Shown here piece by piece: positions 40,530 through 55,499 of a stretch of DNA of 64,000 bases (the stretch's first letter is position 1; every line of letters begins with the position of its first letter). Location: positions 14,005,501 to 14,069,500 of the forward strand of contig JAUIMM010000534.1 in the NCBI GenBank assembly GCA_031769625.1, read 5' to 3'. Below the pieces are notes generated by a model. That model saw only the letters and a program-made list of their open reading frames with translations, did not search any database and was not told the DNA's origin. This DNA is from Taudactylus pleione. Taxonomy: Eukaryota > Chordata > Amphibia > Anura > Myobatrachidae. A program made the translations under genes and the position numbers.

Positions 40530-43500
40530 TTAAGGGGTGCTGTAACCCCCGAAGTACTCTCCAAACCAAATAAAAATATATTTTCTGTGTTTGTGAAATG
40601 TGTGCGCAGTAGCCGCACGTGCATTAACAAAGTAGTGCCAAGCGTGTGCCTGTGTCATAATTAAAGGGCCGGCTGGCTTGACCGTTAAAGGGTGCTTTAA
40701 CCCCCAAAGTACACTCCAAACCAAATAAAAAAATATTTTCTGTGTTTGTGAATTGTGTGCCCAGTAGCGGCACGTGCATCAACAAAGTAATGCCAAGCGT
40801 GCGCCTGTGTCATAAGTAAAGGGCCGGCTGGCTTGACCATTAAAGGGTGCTGTAACCCCCAAAGTACACTCCAAACCAAATAAAAAAATATTTTCTGTGT
40901 TTGTGAATTGTGAGCGCAGTAGCCGCACGTGCATCAATAAAGTAGTGGCAAGCGTGCGCCTGTGTCATAAGTAAAGGGCCGGCTGGCTTGACCGTTAAAC
41001 GTTGCTGTAACCCCCAAAGTACACTCCAAACCAAATAAAAAAATATTTTCTGTGTTTGTGAATTGTGAGCGCAGTAGCTGCACGTGCATCAATAAAGTAG
41101 TGCCAAGTGTGCGCCTGTGTCATAAGTAAAGGGCCGGCTGGCTTGACCATTAAATGTTGCTGTAACCCCCAAGTACACTCCAAACCAAATAAAAAAATAT
41201 TTTCTGTGTTTGTGAATTGTGAGCGCAGTAGCAGCACGTGCATCAACAAAGTAGTGCCAAGCGTGCGCCTGTGTCATAAGTAAGGGGCCGGCTGGCTTGA
41301 CCGTTAAAGGGTGCTGTAACCCCCAAAGTACACTTCAAACCAAATGAAAAAAATATTTTCTGTGTTTGTGAATTGTGTGCGCTGTAGCCGCACGTGCATC
41401 AACAAAGTAGTGCCAAGCGTGCGCCTGTGTCATAAGTAAAGGGCTGGCTGGCTTGACCATTAAAGGGTGCTGTAACCCCCAAAGTACACTCCAAACCAAA
41501 TAAAAAAATATTTTCTGTGTTTGTGAATTGTGTGCGCAGTAGCAGCACGTGCATCAACAAAGTAATGCCAAGCGTGCGCCTGTGTCATAAGTAAAGGGCC
41601 GGCTAGCTTGACCATTAAAGGGTGCTGTAACCCCCAAAGAACACTCCAAACCAAATAAAAAAATATTTTCTGTGTTTGTGAATTGTGAGCGCAGTAGCCG
41701 CACGTGCATCAATAAAGTAGTGCCAAGCGTGCGCCTGTGTCATAAGTAAAGGGCCGGCTGGCTTGACTCTTAAAGGTTACTGTAGCCCCCAAAGTACACT
41801 CCAAACCAAATAAAAAACTATTTTCTGTGTTTGTGAATTGTGTGCGCAGTAGCCGCACGTGCATCAACAAAGTAGTGCCAAGCGTGCGCCTGTGACATAA
41901 GTAAAGGGCTGGCTGGATAGACCTTTAAAGGGTGCTGTAACACCCAAAGTACACTCCAAACCAAATAAAAAAATATTTTCTGTGTTTGTGAATTGTGTGG
42001 GCAGTAGCCGCACGTGCATCAACAAAGTAGTGCCAATCGTGCGCCTGTGTCATAAGTAAAGGGCCGGCTGGCTTGACCATTAAAGGGTGCTGTAACCCCC
42101 AAATTACACTCCAAACCAAATAAAAAAATATTTTCTGTGTTTGTGAATTGTGTGCGCTGTAGCCGCATGTGCATCAACAAAGTAGTGCCAAGTGTGCACC
42201 TGTGTCATAAGTAAAGGCCCGGCTGGCTTGACCATTAAAGGGTGCTGTAACCCCCAAAGTACTCTCCAAACCAAATAAAAATATATTTTCTGTGTTTGTG
42301 AATTGTGTGCGCAGTAGCCGCACGTGCATCAACAGAGTAGTGCCAAGCGTGCGCCTGTGTCATAAGTAAAGGGACGGCTGGCTTGACCGTTAAATGGTGC
42401 TGTAACCCCCAAAGTACACTCCTGTCCAAAATAGATAAAAAAATATTTTCTGTGTTTGTGAATTGTGTGCGCAGTAGCCGTACGTGCATCAACAAAGTAG
42501 TGCCAAGCGTGCGCCTGTGTCATAAGTAAAGGGCCGGCTGGCTTGACCGTTAAAGGTGCTGTAACCCCCAAAGTACACTCCAAACCAAATAAAAAAATAT
42601 TTTGTGTGTTTGTGAATTGTGTGGGCAGTAGCCGCACGTGCATCAACAAAGTAGTGCCAAGCGTGCGCCTGTGTCATAAGTAAAGGGCCAGCTGGCTTGA
42701 CCGTTAAAGGGTGCTGTAACCCCCAAAGTACACTCAAAACCAAATAAAAAAATATTTTCTGTGTTTTTGAATTGTGTGCACTGTAGCCGCATGTGCATCA
42801 ACAAAGTAGTGCCAAGTGTGCGCCTGTGTCATAAGTAAAGGGCCGGCTGGCTTGACCACTAAAAATGGTGCTGTATCCCCCAAAGTACACTCCAAACCAA
42901 ATAAAAATATATTTTCTGTGTTTGTGAATTGTGTGCGCAGTAGCCGCACGTGCATCAACAGAGTAGTGCCAAGCGTGCGCCTGTGTCATAAGTAAAGGGC
43001 CGGCTGGCTTGACCGTTAAAGGGTGCTGTAACCCCCAAAGTACACTCCAAACCAAATAAAAATATATTTTCTGTGTTTGTGAAATGTGTGCGCAGTAGCC
43101 GCACGTGCATTAACAAAGTAGTGCCAAGCGTGTGCCTGTGTCATAATTAAAGGGCCGGCTGGCTTGACCGTTAAAGGGTGCTGTAACCCCCAAAGTACAC
43201 TCCAAACCAAATAAAAAAATATTTTCTGTGTTTGTGAATTGTGTGCCCAGTAGCGGCACGTGCATCAAGAAAGTAATGCCAAGCGTGCGCCTGTGTCATA
43301 AGTAAAGGGCCGGCTGGCTTGACCGTTAAACGATGCTGTAACCCCCAAAGTACACTCCAAACCAAATAAAAAAATATTTTCTGTGTTTGTGAATTGTGAG
43401 CGCAGTAGCTGCACGTGCATCAATAAAGTAGTGCCAAGCGTGCGCCTGTGTCATAAGTAAAGGGCCGGCTGGCTTGACCATTAAACGTTGCTGTAACCCC

Positions 43501-45290
43501 CAAAGTACACTCCAAACCAAATAAAAAAATATTTTCTGTGTTTGTGAATTGTGAGCACAGTAGCAGCACGTGCATCAACAAAGTAGTGCCAAGCGTGCGC
43601 CTGTGTCATAAGTAAGGGGCCGGCTGGCTTGACCGTTAAAGGGTGCTCTAACCCCCAAAGTACACTTCAAACCAAATGAAAAAAATATTTTCTGTGTTTG
43701 TGAATTGTGTGCGCTGTAGCCGCACGTGCATCAACAAAGTAGTGCCAAGCGTGCGCCTGTGTCATAAGTAAAGGGCTGGCTGGCTTGACCATTAAAGGGT
43801 GCTGTAACCCCCAAAGTACACTCCAAACCAAATAAAAAAATATTTTCTGTGTTTGTGAATTGTGTGCGCAGTAGCAGCACGTGCATCAACAAAGTAATGC
43901 CAAGCGTGCGCCTGTGTCATAAGTAAAGGGCCGGCTAGCTTGACCATTAAAGGGTGCTGTAACCCCCAAAGAACACTCCAAACCAAATAAAAAAATATTT
44001 TCTGTGTTTGTGAATTGTGAGCGCAGTAGCAGCACGTGCATCAATAAAGTAGTGCCAAGCGTGCGCCTGTGTCATAAGTAAAGGGCCGGCTGGCTTGACT
44101 CTTAAAGGTTACTGTAACCCCCAAAGTACACTCCAAACCAAATAAAAAACTATTTTCTGTGTTTGTGAATTGTGTGCGCAGTAGCCGCACGTGCATCAAC
44201 AAAGTAGTGCCAAGCGTGCGCCTGTGACATAAGTAAAGGGCTGGCTGGATAGACCTTTAAAGGGTGCTGTAACACCCAAAGTACACTCCAAACCAAATAA
44301 AAAAATATTTTCTGTGTTTGTGAATTGTGTGGGCAGTAGCCGCACGTGCATCAACAAAGTAGTGCCAATCGTGCGCCTGTGTCATAAGTAAAGGGCCGGC
44401 TGGCTTGACCATTAAAGGGTGCTGTAACCCCCAAAGTACACTCCAAACCAAATAAAAAAATATTTTCTGTGTTTGTGAATTGTGTGCGCTGTAGCCGCAT
44501 GTGCATCAACAAAGTAGTGCCAAGTGTGCGCCTGTGTCATAAGTAAAGGCCCGGCTGGCTTGACCATTAAAGGGTGCTGTAACCCCCAAAGTACTCTCCA
44601 AACCAAATAAAAATATATTTTCTGTGTTTGTGAATTGTGTGCGCAGTAGCCGCACGTGCATCAACAGAGTAGTGCCAAGCGTGCGCCTGTGTCATAAGTA
44701 AAGGGACGGCTGGCTTGACCGTTAAATGGTGCTGTAACCCCCAAAGTACACTCCTGTCCAAAATAGATAAAAAAATATTTTCTGTGTTTGTGAATTGTGT
44801 GCGCAGTAGCCGTACGTGCATCAACAAAGTAGTGCCAAGCGTGCGCCTGTGTCATAAGTAAAGGGCCGGCTGGCTTGACCGTTAAAGGTGCTGTAACCCC
44901 CAAAGTACACTCCAAACCAAATAAAAAAATATTTTGTGTGTTTGTGAATTGTGTGGGCAGTAGCCGCACGTGCATCAACAAAGTAGTGCCAAGCGTGCGC
45001 CTGTGTCATAAGTAAAGGGCCATCTGGCTTGACCGTTAAAGGGTGCTGTAACCCCCAAAGTACACTCAAAACCAAATAAAAAAATATTTTCTGTGTTTTT
45101 GAATTGTGTGCACTGTAGCCGCATGTGCATCAACAAAGTAGTGCCAAGTGTGCGCCTGTGTCATAAGTAAAGGGCCGGCTGGCTTGACCACTAAAAATGG
45201 TGCTGTATCCCCCAAAGTACACTCCAAACCAAATAAAAATATATTTTCTGTGTTTGTGAATTGTGTGAGCAGTAGCCGCACGTGCATCAA
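40530..45290. repeat. Higher-order duplication of about 15-16 units (2,332/2,486 bp) inside the array
   Basis: Rare variants recur at a fixed offset: AAAAACTATTTTCTG at about 41815 and 44146, TCCTGTCCAAAATAGATAAA at about 42421 and 44752, CCACTAAAAATGGTG at about 42857 and 45189 (offset 2,332). Left of about 41.2 kb the matching offset is 2,486, one unit more, so one copy lost or gained a unit. Confidence 0.85.
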
Positions 45291-48200
45291 CAGAGTAGTG
45301 CCAAGCGTGCGCCTGTGTCATAAGTAAAGGGCCGGCTGGCTTGACCGTTAAAGGGTGCTGTAACCCCCAATGTACACTCCTGTCCAAAATAAATAAAAAA
45401 TTATTTTCTTTGTTTGTGAATTGTGTGCGCAGTAGCCGTACGTGTATCAACAAAGTAGTGCCAAGCGTGCGCCTGTGTCATAAGTAAATGACCGGCTGGC
45501 TTGACCGTTAAAGGGTGCTGTAACCCCCAAAGTACACTCCAAACCAAATAAAAAAATATTTTCTGTGTTTGTGAATTGTGTGCACAGTAGCCGCACGTGC
45601 ATCAACAAAGTAGTGCCAAGCGTGCGCCTGTGTCATAATTTAAGGGCCGGCTGGCATGACCGTTAAAGGGTGCTATGATCCAAAAGTTCACTCCAGTCCA
45701 AACCAAATAAAAAATTTTTTTCTGTGTTTGTGATTTGTGTGAGCAGTAGCTGCACGTACATCAACAAAGTAGTGCCAAGCGTGCGCCTGTGTCATAAGTA
45801 TTGGGCGGGCTGGCTTGACCGTTAAAGGGTGCTGTAACCCCCAAAGTAAACTCCAAACCAAATAAAAAAATATTTTCTGTGTTTTTGAATTGTGTGCGCT
45901 GTAGCCGCACGTACATCAACAAAGTAGTGCCAAGCGTGCGCCTGTGTCATAAGTATTGGGCCGGCTGGCTTGACCGTTAAAGGGTGCTGTAAACCCCAAA
46001 GTACACTCCAAACCAAATAAAAAATTTTTTTCTGTGTTTGTGAATTGTGTGCGCAGTAGCCGCACGTGCATCAACAAAGTAGTGCCAAGCGTGCGCCTGT
46101 GTCATAAGTAAAGGGCCAGCTGGCTTGACAGTTAAAGGGTGCTGTAACCCCCAATGTACACTCCAAACCAAATAATTTTTTTTTTATGTGTTTGTGAATT
46201 GTGTGCGCAGTAGCCACTCGTGCATCAACAAAGTAATGCCAAGCGTGCGCCTGTGTCATAAGTAAAGGGCCGGCTGGCTTGACTGTTAAAGGGTGCTGTA
46301 ACCCCCAAAGTACACTCCAAACCAAATAAAAAAATATTTTCTGTGTTTGTGAATTGTGTGCGCAGTAGCCGCACGTGCATCAACAAAGTAGTGCCAAGCG
46401 TGCGCCTGTGTCATAAGTAAAGGGCCGGCTGGCTTGACCGTTAAAGGGTGCTGTAACCCCCAAAGTACACTCCAAACCAAATAAAAAAATATTTTCTGTG
46501 TTTGTGAATTGTGTGCGCTGTAGCCGCACGTGTATCAACAAAGTAGTGCCAAGCGTGCGCCTGTGTCATAAGTAAAGGGCCGGTTGGCTTGACCGTTAAA
46601 GGGTGCTATAACCCCCAAAGTTCACTACACTCCAAACCAAATAAAAAAATATTTTCTGTGTTTGTGAATTGTGTGCGCTGTAGCCGCACGTGCATCAACA
46701 AAGTAGTGCCAAGCGTGCGCCTGTGTCATAAGTAAAGGGCCGGTTGGCTTGACCGTTAAAGGGTGCTATAACCCCCAAAGTTCACTCCAGTCCAAACAAA
46801 ATAAAAAAATATTTTCTGTGTTTGTGAATTGTGTGCGCAGTAGCCGCACGTGCATCAACAAAGTAGTGCCAAGCGTGCGCCTGTGTCATTAGTAAAGGGC
46901 CGGCTGGCTAGACCTTGAAAGGGTGCTGTAACACCCAAAGTACACTCCAAACCAAATAAAAAAATATTTTCTGTGCTTGTGAATTGTGAGCGCAGTAGCC
47001 GCACATGCATCAATAAAGTACTGCCAGGCGTGCGCCTGTGTCATAAGTAAAGGGCCGGCTGGCTTGACCGTTAAAGGGTGCTGTAACCCCCAAAGTACAC
47101 TCCTGTCCAAAATAAATAAAAAAATATTTTCTGTGTTTGTGAATTGTGTGCGCAGTAGCAGTACGTGCATCAACAAAGTAGTGCCAAGCGTGCACCAGTG
47201 TCATAAGTAAAGGGCCGGATCGCTTGACCATTAAAGGGTGCTGTAACCCCGAAAGTACACTCCAAACCAAATAAAAAAATATTTTCTGTGTTTGTGATTT
47301 GTGTGCGCAGTAGCTGCACGTGCATCAACAAAGTAGTGCCAAGCGTGCGCCTGTGTCATAAGTATTGGGCTGGCTGGCCTGACCGTTAAAGGGTGCTGTA
47401 ACCCCCAAAGTACACTCCAAACCAAATAAAAAAATATTTTCAGTGTTTTTGAATTGTGTGCGCTGTAGCCGCACGTGCATCAACAAAGTAGTGCCAAGCG
47501 TGCGCCTGTGTCATAAGTAAAGGGCCGGCTGGCTAGACCATTAAAGGGTGCTGTAACCCCCAAAGTACACTCCAAACCAAATAAAAAAAATTTTTTGTGT
47601 TTGTGAATTGTGTGCGCTGTAGCCGCACATGCATCAACAAAGTAATGCCAAGCGTGCGCCTGTGTCATAAGTAAAGGGCCGGCTGGCTTGACCATTAAAG
47701 GGTGCTGTAACTCCCAAAGTATACTCCAAACCAAATAAAAAAATATTTTCTGTGTTTGTGAATTGTGAGCGCAGTAGCTGCACGTGCATCAACAAAGTAG
47801 TGCCAAGCGTGCGCCTGTGTCATAAGTAAAGGGCTGGCTGGCTTGACCGTTAAAGGGTGCTGTTACCCCCAAAGTACACTTCAAACCAAATGAAAAAAAT
47901 ATTTTCTGTGTTTGTGAATTGTGTGCGCTGTAGCCGCACGTGCATCAACAAAGTAGTGCCAAGCGTGCGCCTGTGTCATAAGTAAAGGGCTGGCTGGCTT
48001 GACCGTTAAAGGGTGCTGTAACCCCCAAAGTACACTCCAAACCAAATAAAAAATTATTTTCTGTGTTTGTGAATTGTGTGCGCAGTAGCCGCACGTGCAT
48101 CAACAAAGTAGTGCCAAGCGTGCGCCTGTGACATAAGTAAAGGGCCGGCTGGATAGACCTTTAAAGGGTGCTGTAACACCCAAAGTACACTCCAAACCAA

Positions 48201-51200
48201 ATAAAAAAATATTTTCTGTGTTTGTGAATTGTGTGGGCAGTAGCCGCACGTGCATCAACAAAGTAGTGCCAATCGTGCGCCTGTGTCATAAGTAAAGGGC
48301 CGGCTGGCTTGACCGTTAAAGGGTGCTGTAACCCCCAAAGTACACTCCAAACCAAAAAAAATTTTTTTTTCTGTGTTTGTGAATTGTGTGCGCTGTAGCC
48401 GCATGTGCATCAACAAATTAGTGCCAAGTGTGCGCCTGTGTCATAAGTAAAGGCCCGGCTGGCTTGACCATTAAAGGGTGCTGTTACCCCCAAAGTACAC
48501 TCCAAACCAAATAAAAATAAATTTTCTGTGTTTGTGAATTGTGTGCGCAGTAGCCGCACGTGCATCAACAGAGTAGTGCCAAGCGTGCGCCTGTGTCATA
48601 AGTATTGGGACGGCTGGCTTGACCGTTAAAGGGTGCTGTAACCCCAAAAGTACACACCTGTCCAAAATAAATAAAAAAATATTTTCTGTGTTTGTGAATT
48701 GTGTGCGCAGTAGCCGTACGTGCATCAACAAAGTAGTGCCAAGCGTGAGCCTGTGTCATAAGTAAAGGGCCGGATGGCCTGACCGTTAAAGGGTGCTGTA
48801 ACCCCCAAAGTACACTCCAAACCAAATAAAAAAATATTTTGTGTGTTTGTGAATTGTGTGGGCAGTAGCCGCACGTGCATCAACAAAGTAGTGCCAAGCG
48901 TGCGCCTGTGTCATAAGTAAAGGGCCAGCTGGCTTGACCGTTAAAGGGTGCTGTAACCCCCAAAGTACACTCAAACCCAAATAAAAAAATATTTTCTGTG
49001 TTTTTGAATTGTGTGCGCTGTAGCCGCATGTGCATCAACAAAGTAGTGCCAAGTGTGCGCCTGTGTCATAAGTAAAGGGCCGGCTGGCTTGACCATTAAA
49101 GGGTGCTGTATCCCCCAAAGTACACTCCAAACCAAATAAAAATATATTTTCTGTGTTTGTGAATTGTGTACGCAGAAGCCGCACGTGCATCAACAGAGTA
49201 GTGCCAAGCGTGCGCCTGTGTCATAAGTAAAGGGCCAGCTGGCTTGACCGTTAAAGGGTGCTGTAACCCCCAAAGTACAGTCCTGTCCAAAATAAATAAA
49301 AAAATATTTTCTGTGTTTGTGAATTGTGTGCACAGTAGCCGCACGTGCATCAACAAAGTAGTGCCAAGCGTGTGCCTGTGTCATAATTTAAGGGCCGGCT
49401 GGCATGACCGTTAAAGGGTGCTGTGATCCCCAAAGTTCACTCCAGTCCAAACCAAATAAAAAATATTTTCTGTGTTTGTGATTTGTGTGAGCAGTAGCCG
49501 TATGTGTATCAACAAAGTAGTGCCAAGCGTGGGCTTGTGTCATAAGTAAAGGACCGGCTGTTTTGACCATTAAAGGGTGCTGTAACCCCCAAAGTACACT
49601 CCAAACCAAATAAAAAAATATTTTCTGTGTTTTTGAAGTGTGTGCGCTGTAGCCGCACGTGCATCAACAAAGTAGTGCCAAGCGTGCGCCTGTGTCATAA
49701 GTAAAGGGCCAGCTGGCTTGACCGTTAAAGGGTGCTGTAACCCCCAAAGTACACTCCAAACCAAATAAAAAAAATTTTCTGTGTTTGTGAATTGTGTGCG
49801 CTGTAGCCGCACGTGCATCAACAAAGTAATGCCAAGTGTGCGCCTGTGTCATAAGTAAAGGGCCGGCTGGCTTGAACATTAAAGGGTGCTGTAACCCCCA
49901 AAGTACACTCCAAACCAAATGAAAAAAATATTTTCTGTGTTTGTGAATTGTGTGCGCAGTAGCCGCACGTGCATCAACAAAGTAGTGCCAAGCGTGCGCC
50001 TGTGTCATAAGTAAAGGGCCAGTTGGCTTGACCGTTAAAGGGTGCTATAACCCCCAAAGTTCACTCCAGTCCAAACAAAATAAAAAAATATTTTCTGTGT
50101 TTGTGAATTGTGTGCGCAGTAGCCTCAAGTGCAACAATAAAGTAGTGCCAAGCGTGCGCCTGTGTATGAAGTAAAGGGCCAGCTGGCTTGACTGTTAAAG
50201 GGTGCTGTAACCCCCAAAGTACACTCCAAACCAAATAAAAAAATATTTTCTGTGTTTGTGAATTGTGTGCGCAGTAGCCGCACGTGCATCAACAAAGTAA
50301 TGCCAAGTGTGCGCCTGTGTCATAAGTAAAGGGCCGGCTGGCTTGACCGTTAAAGGGTGCTGTAACCCACAAAGTACACTCCAAACCAAATAAAAAAATA
50401 TTTTCTGTGTTTGTGATTTGTGTGCGCAGTAGCTGTATGTACATCAACAAAGTAGTGCCAAGCGTGCGCCTGTGTCATAAGTAAAGGGCCGGCTGGCTTG
50501 ACCGTTAAAGGGTGCTGTAACCCCCAAAGTACACTCCAAACCAAATAAAAAAATATTTTCTGCGTTTTTGAATTGTGTGCGCTGTAGCCGCACGTGCATC
50601 AACAAAGTAATGCCAAGCGTGCGCCTGTGTCATAAGTAAAGGGCCAGCTGGCTTGACCGTTAAAGGGTGCTGTAACCCCCAATGTACACTCCAAACCAAA
50701 TAAACTTTTTTTTTCTGTGTTTGTGAATTGTGTGCGCAGTAGCCGCTCGTGCATCAACAAAGTAATGCCAAGCGTGCGCCTGTGTCATAAGTAAAGGGCC
50801 GGCTGGCTTGACCGTTAAAGGGTGCTGTAACCCCCAAAGTACACTCCAAACCAAATAAAAAAATATTTTCTGTGTTTGTGAATTGTGTGCGCAGTAGCCG
50901 CACGTGCATCAACAAAGTAGTGCCAAGCGTGCGCCTGTGACATAAGTAAAGGGCCGGCTGGCTTGACCGCTAAAGGGTGCTGTAACCCCCAAAGTACACT
51001 CCAAACCAAATAAAAAAATATTTTCTGTGTTTGTGAATTGTGTGCGCAGTAGCCGCACGTGCATCAACAAAGTAATGCCAAGTGTGCGCCTGTGTCATAA
51101 GTAAAGGGCCGGCTGGCTTGACCGTTAAAGGGTGCTATAACCCCCAAAGTACACTCCAAACCAAATAAAAAAATATTTTCTGTGTTTGTGAATTGTGTGC

Positions 51201-52689
51201 GCAGTAGCCGCACGTGCATCAACAAAGTAGTGCCAAGCGTGCGCCTGTGTCATAAGTAAAGGGCCGGCTGGCTAGACCTTGAAAGGGTGCTGTAACACCC
51301 AAAGTACACTCCAAACCAAATAAAAAAATATTTTCTGTGCTTGTGAATTGTGAGCGCAGTAGCCGCACGTGCATCAATAAAGTACTGCCAAGCGTGCGCC
51401 TGTGTCATAAGTAAAGGGCCGGCTGGCTTGACCGTTAAAGGGTGCTGTAACCCCCAAAGTACACTCCAAACCAAATAAAATTTTTTTTTCTGTGTTTGTA
51501 AATTGTGTGCGCTGTAGATGCATGTGCATCAACAAATTAGTGCCAAGTATGCTCCTGTGTCATAAGTAAAGGGCCGGCTGGCTTGACCATTAAATTGTGC
51601 TGTAGCCCCCAAAGTACACTCCAAACTAAATAAAAATATATTTTCTGTGTTTGTGAATTGTGTGCGCAGTAGCCGCACGTGCATCAACAGAGTAGTGCCA
51701 AGCGTGCGCCTGTGTCATAAGTAAAGGGCTGGCTGGCTTGACCGCTAAAAGGATGCTGTAAGCCCCAAAGTACACTCCTGTCCAAAATAAATAAAAAAAT
51801 ATTTTCTGTGTTTGTGAATTGTGTGCGCAGTAGCAGTACGTGCATCAACAAAGTAGTGCCAAGCGTGCGCCAGTGTCATAAGTAAAGGGCCAGCTCGCTT
51901 GACCATTAAAGGGTGCTGTAACCCCCAAAGTACACTCCAAACCAAATAAAAAAATATTTTCTGTGTTTGTGAATTTTGTGCACAGTAGCCGCACGTGCAT
52001 CAACAAAGTAGTGCCAAGCGTGCGCCTGTGTCATAAGTTAAGGGCCGTCTGGCTTGACCGTTAAAGGGTGCTATAACCCCCAAAGTTCACTCCAGTCCAA
52101 ACCAAATAAAAAAATATTTTCTGTGTTTGTGATTTGTGTGCGCAGTAGCTGCACGTGCATCAACAAAGTAGTGCCAAGCGTGCGCCTGTGTCATAAGTAT
52201 TGGGCTGGCTGGCCTGACCGTTAAAGGGTGCTGTAACCCCCAAAGTACACTCCAAACCAAATAAAAAAATTTTTTCAGTGTTTTTGAATTGTGTGCGCTG
52301 TAGCCGCACGTGCATCAACAAAGTAGTGCCAAGCGTGCGCCTGTGTCATAAGTAAAGGGCCGGCTGGCTTGACCATTAAAGGGTGCTGTAACCCCCAAAG
52401 TAGACTCCAAACCAAATAAAAAATTTTTTTCTGTGTTTGTGAATTGTGTGCGCTGTAGCCGCACATGCATCAACAAAGTAATGCCAAGCGTGCGCCTGTG
52501 TCATAAGTAAAGGGCCGGCTGGCTTGACCATTAAAGGGTGCTTTAACTCCCAAAGTATACTCCAAACCAAATAAAAAAATATTTTCTGTTTTTGTGAATT
52601 GTGTGCGCAGTAGCAGCACGTGCATCAACAAAGTAGTGGCAAGCGTGCGCCTGTGTCATAAGTAAAGGGCCAGCTGGCTTGACCGTTAA

Positions 52690-55340
52690 AGGGTGCTATA
52701 ACCCCCAAAGTTCACTCCAGTCCAAACCAAATAAAAAAATATTTTCTGTGTTTGTGAATTGTGTGCGCAGTAGCCGCACGTGCATCAACAAAGTAGTGCC
52801 AAGCGTGCGCCTGTGTCATAAGTATTGGGCCGGCTGACTTGACCATTAAAGGGTGCTGTAACCCCCAAAGTACACTCCAAACCAAATAAAAAAATATTTT
52901 CTGTGTTTGTGAATTGTGTGCGCAGTAGCTGCACGTGCAAAACAAAGTAGTGCCAAGCGTGCGCCTATGCCATAAGTAAAGGGCCGGCTGGCTAGACCTT
53001 TAAAGGGTGCTGTAACACCCAAAGTACACTCCAAACCAAATAAAAAAATATTTTCTGTGTTTGTGAATTGTGAGCGCAGTAGCTGCACGTGCATCAATAA
53101 AGTAGTGCCAAGCATGTGCCTGTGACATAAGTAAAGGGCCGGCTGGCTTGACCGTTAAAGGGTGCTGTAACCCCCAAAGTACACTCCAAACCAAATAAAA
53201 AATTTTTTTCTGTGTTTGTGAATTGTGTGCGCAGTAGCCGCACGTGCATCAACAAAGTAATGCCAAGCGTGCGCCTGTGTCATAAGTAAAGGGCCGGCTG
53301 GCTTGACCATTAAAGGGTGCTGTATCCCCCAAAGTACACTCCAAACCAAATGAAAAAAATATTTTCTGTGTTTGCGAATTGTGTGCGCAGTAGCCGCACG
53401 TGCATCAACAAAGTAGTGCCAAGCGTGCGCCTGTGTCATAAGTAAAGGGCCAGCTGGCTTGACCGTTAAAGGGTGCTGTATCCCCCAAAGTACACTCCAA
53501 ACCAAATAAAAAAATATTTTCTGTGTTTGTGAATTGTGTGCGCTGTAGCCGCACGTGCATCAACAAAGTAGTGCCAAGCGTGCACCTGTGTCATTAGTAA
53601 AAGGCCGGTTGGCTTGTTAAAGGGTGCTATAACCCCCAAAGTTCACTCCAGTCCAAACAAAATAAAAAAATATTTTCTGTGTTTGTGAATTGTGTGCGCA
53701 GTAGCCTCAAGTGCATCAATAAAGTAGTGCCAAGCGTGCGCCTGTTTTTGAAGTAAAGGGCCGGCTGGCTTGACCGTTAAAGGGTGCTGTAACCCCCAAA
53801 GTACACTCCAAACCAAATAAAAAAATATTTTCTGTGTTTGTGAATTGTGTGCGCTGTAGCCGCACGTGCATCAACAAAGTAGTGCCAAGCGTGCACCTGT
53901 GTCATAAGTAAAGGGCCGGCTGGCTTGACCGTTAAAGGGTGCTATAACATCCAAAGTTCACTCCAGTCCAAACAAAATAAAAAAATATTTTCTGTGTTTG
54001 TGAATTGTGTGCGCGTTAGCCTCAAGTGCATCAATAAAGTAGGGCCAAGCGTGCGCCTGTGTCAGAAGAAAAGGGCTGGCTGGCTTGACCATTAAAGGGT
54101 GCTGTAACCCCCAAAGTACACTCCAAACCAAATAAAAAAATATTTTCTGTGTTTGTGAATTGTGTGCGCAGTAGCGGCACGTGCATCAACAAAGTAATGC
54201 CAAGTGTGCGCCTGTGTCAAAAGTAAAGGGCTGGCTGGCTTGACCGTTAAAGGGTGCTGTAACACCCAAAGAACACGCCAGTCCAAAATAAATAAAAAAT
54301 ATTTTCAGTGTTTGTGAATTGTGTGTGCAGTAGCCGCTCGTGCATCAAAAAAGTAGTGCCAAGCATGCGCCTGTGTCATAAGTTAAGGGCCGGCTGGCTT
54401 GACCGTTAAAGGGTGCTATAACCCCCAAAGTTCACTCCAGTCCAAACCAAATAAAAAAATATTTTCTGTGTTTGTGAATTGTGTGCGCAGTAGCCGCACG
54501 TGCATCAACAAAGTAGTGCCAAGCGTGCGCCTGTGTCATAAGTATTGGGCCGGCTGACTTGACCGTTAAAGGGTGCTGTAACCCCCAAAGTACACTCCAA
54601 ACCAAATAAAAAAATATTTTCTGTGTTTGTGAATTGTGTGCGCAGTAGCTGCACGTGCAAAACAAAGTAGTGCCAAGCGTGCGCCTATGCCATAAGTAAA
54701 GGGCCGGCTGGCTAGACCTTTAAAGGGTGCTGTAACACCCAAAGTACACTCCAAACCAAATAAAAAAATATTTTCTGTGTTTGTGAATTGTGAGCGCAGT
54801 AGCTGCACGTGCATCAATAAAGTAGTGCCAAGCATGCGCCTGTGACATAAGTAAAGGGCCAGCTGGCTTGACTGTTAAAGGGTGCTGTAACCCCCAAAGT
54901 ACACTCCAAACCAAATAAAAATTTTTTTTCTGTGTTTGTGAATTGTGTGCGCAGTAGCCGCACGTGCATCAACAAAGTAATGCCAAGCGTGCGCCTGTGT
55001 CATAAGTAAAGGGCCGGCTGGCTTGACCATTAAAGGGTGCTGTATCCCCCAAAGTACACTCCAAACCAAATGAAAAAAATATTTTCTCTGTTTGCGAACT
55101 GTGTGCGCAGTAGCCGCACGTGCATCAACAAAGTAGTGCCAAGCGTGCGCCTGTGTCATAAGTAAAGGGCCAGCTGGCTTGACCGTTAAAGGGTGCTGTA
55201 ACCCCCAAAGTACACTCCAAACCAAATAAAAAAATATTTTCTGTGTTTGTGAATTGTGTGCGCTGTAGCCGCACGTGCATCAACAAAGTAGTGCCAAGCG
55301 TGCACCTGTGTCATTAGTAAAAGGCAGGTTGGCTTGACCG
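52690..55340. repeat. Higher-order duplication of 11 units (1,720 bp)
   Basis: CGGCTGACTTGACC at 52831 and 54551, GTGCAAAACAAAGTAG at about 52935 and 54655, and CCTATGCCATAAG at about 52965 and 54685 recur with offset 1,720. An 11-unit duplication with offset 1,703 also joins 37277-37626 and 38980-39329. Confidence 0.85.
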
Positions 55341-55499
55341 TTAAAGGGTGCTATAACCCCCAAAGTTCACTCCAGTCCAAACAAAATAAAAAAATATTTT
55401 CTGTGTTTGTGAATTGTGTGCGCAGTAGCCTCAAGTGCATCAATAAAGTAGTGCCAAGAGTGCGCCTGTTTTTGAAGTAAAGGGCCGGCTGGCTTGACC